Source: Punica granatum
Taxonomy: Eukaryota; Streptophyta; Magnoliopsida; Myrtales; Lythraceae
Direction of reading: 5' to 3'
Assembly (NCBI RefSeq): GCF_007655135.1
Contig: NC_045133.1
Span: forward strand, 17,767,845-17,831,844
Length of the DNA stretch: 64,000 nucleotides
Shown here: piece after piece, positions 60,431 to 64,000 of the stretch
Position numbering within the stretch: position 1 is the stretch's first letter
How the letters are laid out: each line of letters starts with the position of its first letter
The notes under the pieces: generated by a model
Told to the model about the DNA's origin: nothing
Database searches by the model: none
The model's input: the letters and a program-made list of their open reading frames with translations, nothing else
Program-made: the position numbers and the translations under genes

Positions 60431-61018
60431 GCCCCAATTTGCTGAGTTCTGAAACGGTGCGGGAGGAAGGGGCCGAGACCGAGAGGGAGGCATGACTTGA
60501 AATTTCCATTTCGCCCTTGGGATTTTGGTATTGTTACAGTAATGCCCTATAGATAGTTGGGCTTGGGCTGGCTGCATCTGGGCCTGGGCTTGATATAAGA
60601 GAGCCTGGGCATTGTACTTCTTTCTGGGAGCATTGAACGCCTGGGCAATGCACAGCGTGGAGAAATAAATAAGGCTGTCAGGATCGAGTTTCTAAGTGTA
60701 AACATTGTAGGATCCACGGAATCGAGACGATGAATCAAATGATACGATGGTAAATTTCTATAAATGTAGTGTTTCGAAAATACTTTTAAACATGTTTCCT
60801 ATGAATAATAACCTTAATTAAGGTAAAATCGGCATACAACATAGATTCCTATTAATATCATCTGCAACGAACCAAACATTTTTGCTCGTTATAGTTGTCA
60901 AACGTTGATTTTTGCATCGAAAAGTGAGATCACCAAAAATTATAATTTAATTTTCCCCGTGTTTCTAAAGCTGGAATAGATGGTTCTTAGTTAGTCAACC
61001 CCTTAAATTGTTATAGGA
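59837..61018 (-). repeat. Segmental copy of the RPL38 promoter, leader exon and 5' intron 1
   Basis: Collinear with 35097-36298: AGCTTCAACTGCACATGTAC, TTTCATACGGCACAAGAAAG, AAAGGCATTCAACGAATGAA, GCGCTGAGAGGTCTCCTCGT, ATAGTGTTTCGAAAATA-like parts and AAACATTTTTGC. Identity is high but with many substitutions and small indels. The RPL38 TATA box (35739-35746) is deleted here. No RPL38 exon 2 or 3 is present. Confidence 0.88.
60558..60590 (-). promoter_or_regulatory. Site II (TGGGCY) cluster in the duplicated promoter
   Basis: Four TGGGCT/TGGGCC motifs (60558-60563, 60564-60569, 60579-60584, 60585-60590), one more than in the RPL38 original. They lie about 850 bp upstream of the SELENOF ATG and about 200 bp upstream of the putative leader donor. 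Confidence 0.6.
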
Positions 61019-61024
61019 AACGAC

Positions 61025-61650
61025 ATATAGTAAGAGTTTTGAGAAGGAAGCTCATGCGATGGTATCTTTCTATTGAACGTCCTCAGTGAGCACGTACGGT
61101 CAATTTTGGGGTGAGCTGAAAACATACTGCCCTTTGAAAGAAGGAAACTGGTCATTCTTTTACTTTTCGATTACAAAAAAAAAATTCAAAATTCAATACA
61201 ATAAAAAATAAATTCTAAATAACTAACAAAGAAATATGAGTAATCTCACTAAATATCGAGGCTACAATATTTAAGTCAAAAGGTGAATGTGTGCATCACT
61301 GTACTTCATGTTTTGATTTCAAGATAAATTACTAATTTCCTCATGCAAACTTTCCAATACTGCCCCCATAATATATAGGTAATCTGCGAGTGAAAAAGGA
61401 ATATGTATTTCATTACTAAAACCCCAAAGGCGAAACTTTACTTTTGGAGTTTATTAACAGTAAGCTACAGTGAAGTCAAGCTCTAAAGAACGTGACTCAT
61501 AAGTTTCAAATATTTATGGCTTCTCCAATACTTGAAAACGTAAAGCTGGTCATACTGATCTTAGCTCAGATTTTTGGGATAGATTCGGAGGTCGGAACCA
61601 TGTTCATGTCCAAGCAAAATAAAAAAGATAAGAAAAAGTCTCCACTGAGT
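61025..61650 (-). pseudogene. Degraded copy of SELENOF exon 3 and flanking introns
   Basis: Collinear with 56665-57110: AAGAGTTTTGAGAAGGAA, CTCAYSYGATRGTRTCTTT, GGTCAATTT, AAAACATACTGC, GAAGGAAACTGGTC, then after an insertion of about 155 bp (roughly 61165-61320), TACTAATTTCCTCATGCAAA, CAATACTGCCCC, GGTAATCTGCGAGTGA and the intron sequence GGAGTTTATTAACAGTAAGC. Substitutions, an extra base (AACTTTCC for AACTTCC) and the insertion destroy the frame. It lies immediately upstream of the RPL38 promoter copy. Confidence 0.85.
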
Positions 61651-61654
61651 TGTA

Positions 61655-63600
61655 ATAAGTATATATATATATATATATATATGGGGTAAATCTATATAAA
61701 ATTAATATTAAAAGCCGAGATGACTTACCTATCGACGCCACATAGGACGGATGAGGATTCTCCTCGTGTGACTTTTCGTATGACGCCATGAATCAAAAAT
61801 TTGATAAATATTGGAGCGTGATAGTACCGCCTCACTTCTCGAAACCGATGCCATGGAAGATACAAAGACTCTACCAATTTCAATTTCAAAAAGAAAATCC
61901 TGCATGAAAATATTGATCTGTTCAATTTGAAGATACAACTCAAAAACTTCTACTCAATTTGATTTTGAGGAAGAAAACTGAGCTGCACCAATTTCAATTT
62001 GAAACTTATCAATAACCAGGTTTTGTCACTTGAGATGTAGATGAGATGATCATAAACTAGGAGGCTGACGCCTAATATGTCGCAATGCTTTGCTTGCATT
62101 TTTCCGTTACAAGTTATGATTTGATTTGGATTTGGTAATCAACTGAGCTGTGCCACTTTCAATTTGAAACTGAATACAGAAAAGGTTCTTTTTCTTTTTT
62201 TTGAAATATGCATAGAAAGTTTCTATCGTTGAATATATGTAATTGGATAATTCTTATTTATGCAATGATATTTATTTGGTTATTCATAAATCGTTTGTGT
62301 TTAATATAATAAGTTTATAAGACACTTGGCATATGCTTCATTCTCAAAAGTTGAAAATGTGAGTGATGAAATATTCTGGTATGGGTTTCTTTAAACTGTT
62401 CACGGTCGTACGAATCTTAATTGAGCGCTATCATTTCGAATAGACCATCATCTTTGTTTGTTTCCATGATTTGTATTGAGATACTAATAAAATAGAGTAG
62501 TGAATCACATACTATTCGATATCTGATTTTGAAATAGACATGTGAACACTTCTACAAATAAATGAGTTGAACATGATGCACATATAATATTCATGTAGTA
62601 CTTTACTGTTGTCAATGAATATTATATGGACCGTGTTAGTGCATATAGTTTTTATACCTGAGATGACACGGTTATCTCATAAATGAATAATTAGGATTTG
62701 CTTCTATTTATATACTTGTGCTAAATAAGGGTATTCGGCATACTGTGGTCTTAGTTTGTTGTGTGTGAAGGTAGGTGTCCAGTTGAGATGAGATTCATTG
62801 ACCTGAATAAATATGGAAAGATCCTATGGGTTGAATTCTGTTATTGATCAGGAAATTCTTGGTTGAGGTGGTTAGACTTAAATTGAAAAGAGTTGTAGTT
62901 TAAGTTTTATTTGATATAAGAATGGAACCTCAGAGATTCCATAAGATCATCTATGGGGTTTGATATTATCCATGACCCTGATTAGATCGCGATCTGCAAT
63001 GAAGGGACTCTAGAATATCCCAATCGCACATTATCACTATTTTGAATTGTCATGACATGCTGCTAGATGTCACTCATGATCTTTGAGAGCTAATGGAATT
63101 TTGGAAATTGTGTTTTTGGTTGTGGAAAGGAGTTTCCGATAATGTCAAGATGGTGGGCATTATAGTCTCATTGCCATTTAGTGATGAACCTAACTAGTCA
63201 CATACAATAGCACGTGTTCGAGCTAAGAACTAATTGATTCTAATTAAGACATTTAATAAGTAATCAATTATTGGATTATACTTGCAATGTAGTTGCAGAT
63301 GTGCTAGCATGTCCCTAAGTCAAATGCAACATTGAGGTGGACTTGTTTAAGGAATTATTATATTTGATGTAATAGTGTCCTTAAATAGAAAGTTGCTATC
63401 TATGGAAAGTTCATATGTGGAAACTTGTGTCCAGGGCATACCGATTTTTCTCTTTTGGGGCTAATGTGAATTATGAGATAATTCATGGGTGGTTTTATAA
63501 ACGATAAAATGACACTTGAGGTTCTATATGATTGCTAATTTTTGACATCGAGTCCTAAATATTTCACTTCAGAAAAACAAGTTTTAAAACGTTTGAAAAA
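61655..63600. other. Intergenic, no gene seen
   Basis: A (TA)n run at 61661-61682. A short phrase (GCACCAATTTCAATTTGAAAC / GCCACTTTCAATTTGAAACTG) is repeated at about 61985 and 62150. 62300-63500 is moderately AT-rich with stops in all frames and has the texture of a decayed retrotransposon non-coding region, but I could not define LTRs. Confidence 0.35.
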
Positions 63601-64000
63601 GTATTAGCGGTGGTCTTATCTGTCATCGCCGTTAACGGAAGCGCCAGCAAGGCGGACGGCACGTCCAGCTGGTCGTTATCTGCCGACATGGCACGAATGC
63701 CCAACTGAACCCGAGCGGATGGCCCAGATTTTGGCAACCGGACTTGAATTTCTCTTCTTCTTCACCCGACTCTCTCCCCATCATTGATGTCTTGCGAAAT
63801 CTTTCCCCTGTTAGATCAAAACCCTAAAACCCTAAATTTTGGTTGCCCATATGTTTGATTTCGTTGAACTTAGAAGCTGCCAAAGATGCCTCCACAGATG
63901 CTAAAGATGCCAATTAAATTTCCTTTCACTTGAGCCTCTTGGAAGCTGGGTTGATTGGGGGAGAGGAGCCGCACTAGGGTTTCAGGCATGGGGAGAGAGT
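63600..64000 (+). other. Possible edge of a TIR element or 5' region of a gene beyond the window
   Basis: CGCCGTTAACGGAAGCGCCA, GGCGGACGGCACGTCC and GACATGGCAC resemble the GC-rich centres of the Mutator-like MITEs here (GTTAACGG, GTGGCAC). They are followed by a CT-rich leader and a telo-box-like AAAACCCTAAAACCCTAAA at about 63822-63839. Telo-box motifs are frequent in 5' regions of plant growth genes. Nothing downstream can be assigned. Confidence 0.35.

Noticed and set aside
1..64000. CRISPR arrays, bacterial operons, rRNA genes or an intact retrotransposon polyprotein
   Set aside because: None is visible; direct repeats are dispersed plant repeats, and no reverse transcriptase, integrase or transposase frame was found.

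Overview
This is plant nuclear DNA, most likely from a eudicot. Genes are split by short AT-rich GT-AG introns, intergenic DNA is very AT-rich, and the protein set is plant-specific: a receptor-like protein, a SHORT-ROOT-type GRAS factor and a plant SDH6-like subunit. I cannot name the species from sequence alone.

Only six intact or edge-cut protein genes are supported in 64 kb. On the + strand: the last two coding exons of a mitochondrial complex II subunit (SDH6-like, 229-1277), an LRR receptor-like protein (RLP, 13985-17270) and a DUF2062 membrane protein (30889-33666). On the - strand: ribosomal protein L38 (34244-35652), a single-exon SHORT-ROOT-clade GRAS regulator (49679-50992) and a plant SELENOF/Sep15 homologue (56165-59711). 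There are two clear relics: a broken, intron-containing U1 snRNP-C pseudogene (25544-27557) and a degraded extra copy of SELENOF exon 3 (about 61030-61650).

The rest is a mosaic of repeats. Non-autonomous TIR elements include a 346-bp near-palindrome with a 10-bp target-site duplication (43473-43818), a 422-bp element with a 9-bp duplication (47823-48244), longer foldback elements at 24.6-25.1 kb and 44.2-45.5 kb, and a family with one member inside SELENOF intron 2. There is a solo LTR with a perfect 5-bp duplication (29834-30276), a dispersed tRNA-derived SINE family (28.7-29.2 kb and 46.4-49.0 kb) and Helitron-like end motifs. The RLP sits among copies of its own flanks: its promoter and start codon are partly duplicated upstream, its 3' end is duplicated at 20.95 kb, and a roughly 1.5-kb unit occurs on both sides. 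This looks like the remains of a tandem RLP cluster.

The most interesting arrangement is at 59.7-61.0 kb. A roughly 1.2-kb copy of the RPL38 promoter, leader exon and 5' part of intron 1 lies directly upstream of SELENOF in the same orientation. The RPL38 start codon is mutated (ATG to AGG), its splice donor is kept, and a splice acceptor lies just before the SELENOF start. This suggests SELENOF has captured a ribosomal-protein promoter and leader exon. A second regulatory oddity is a nearly exact tandem duplication of about 230-250 bp, including the TATA-like box, in the promoter of the SHORT-ROOT-like gene.
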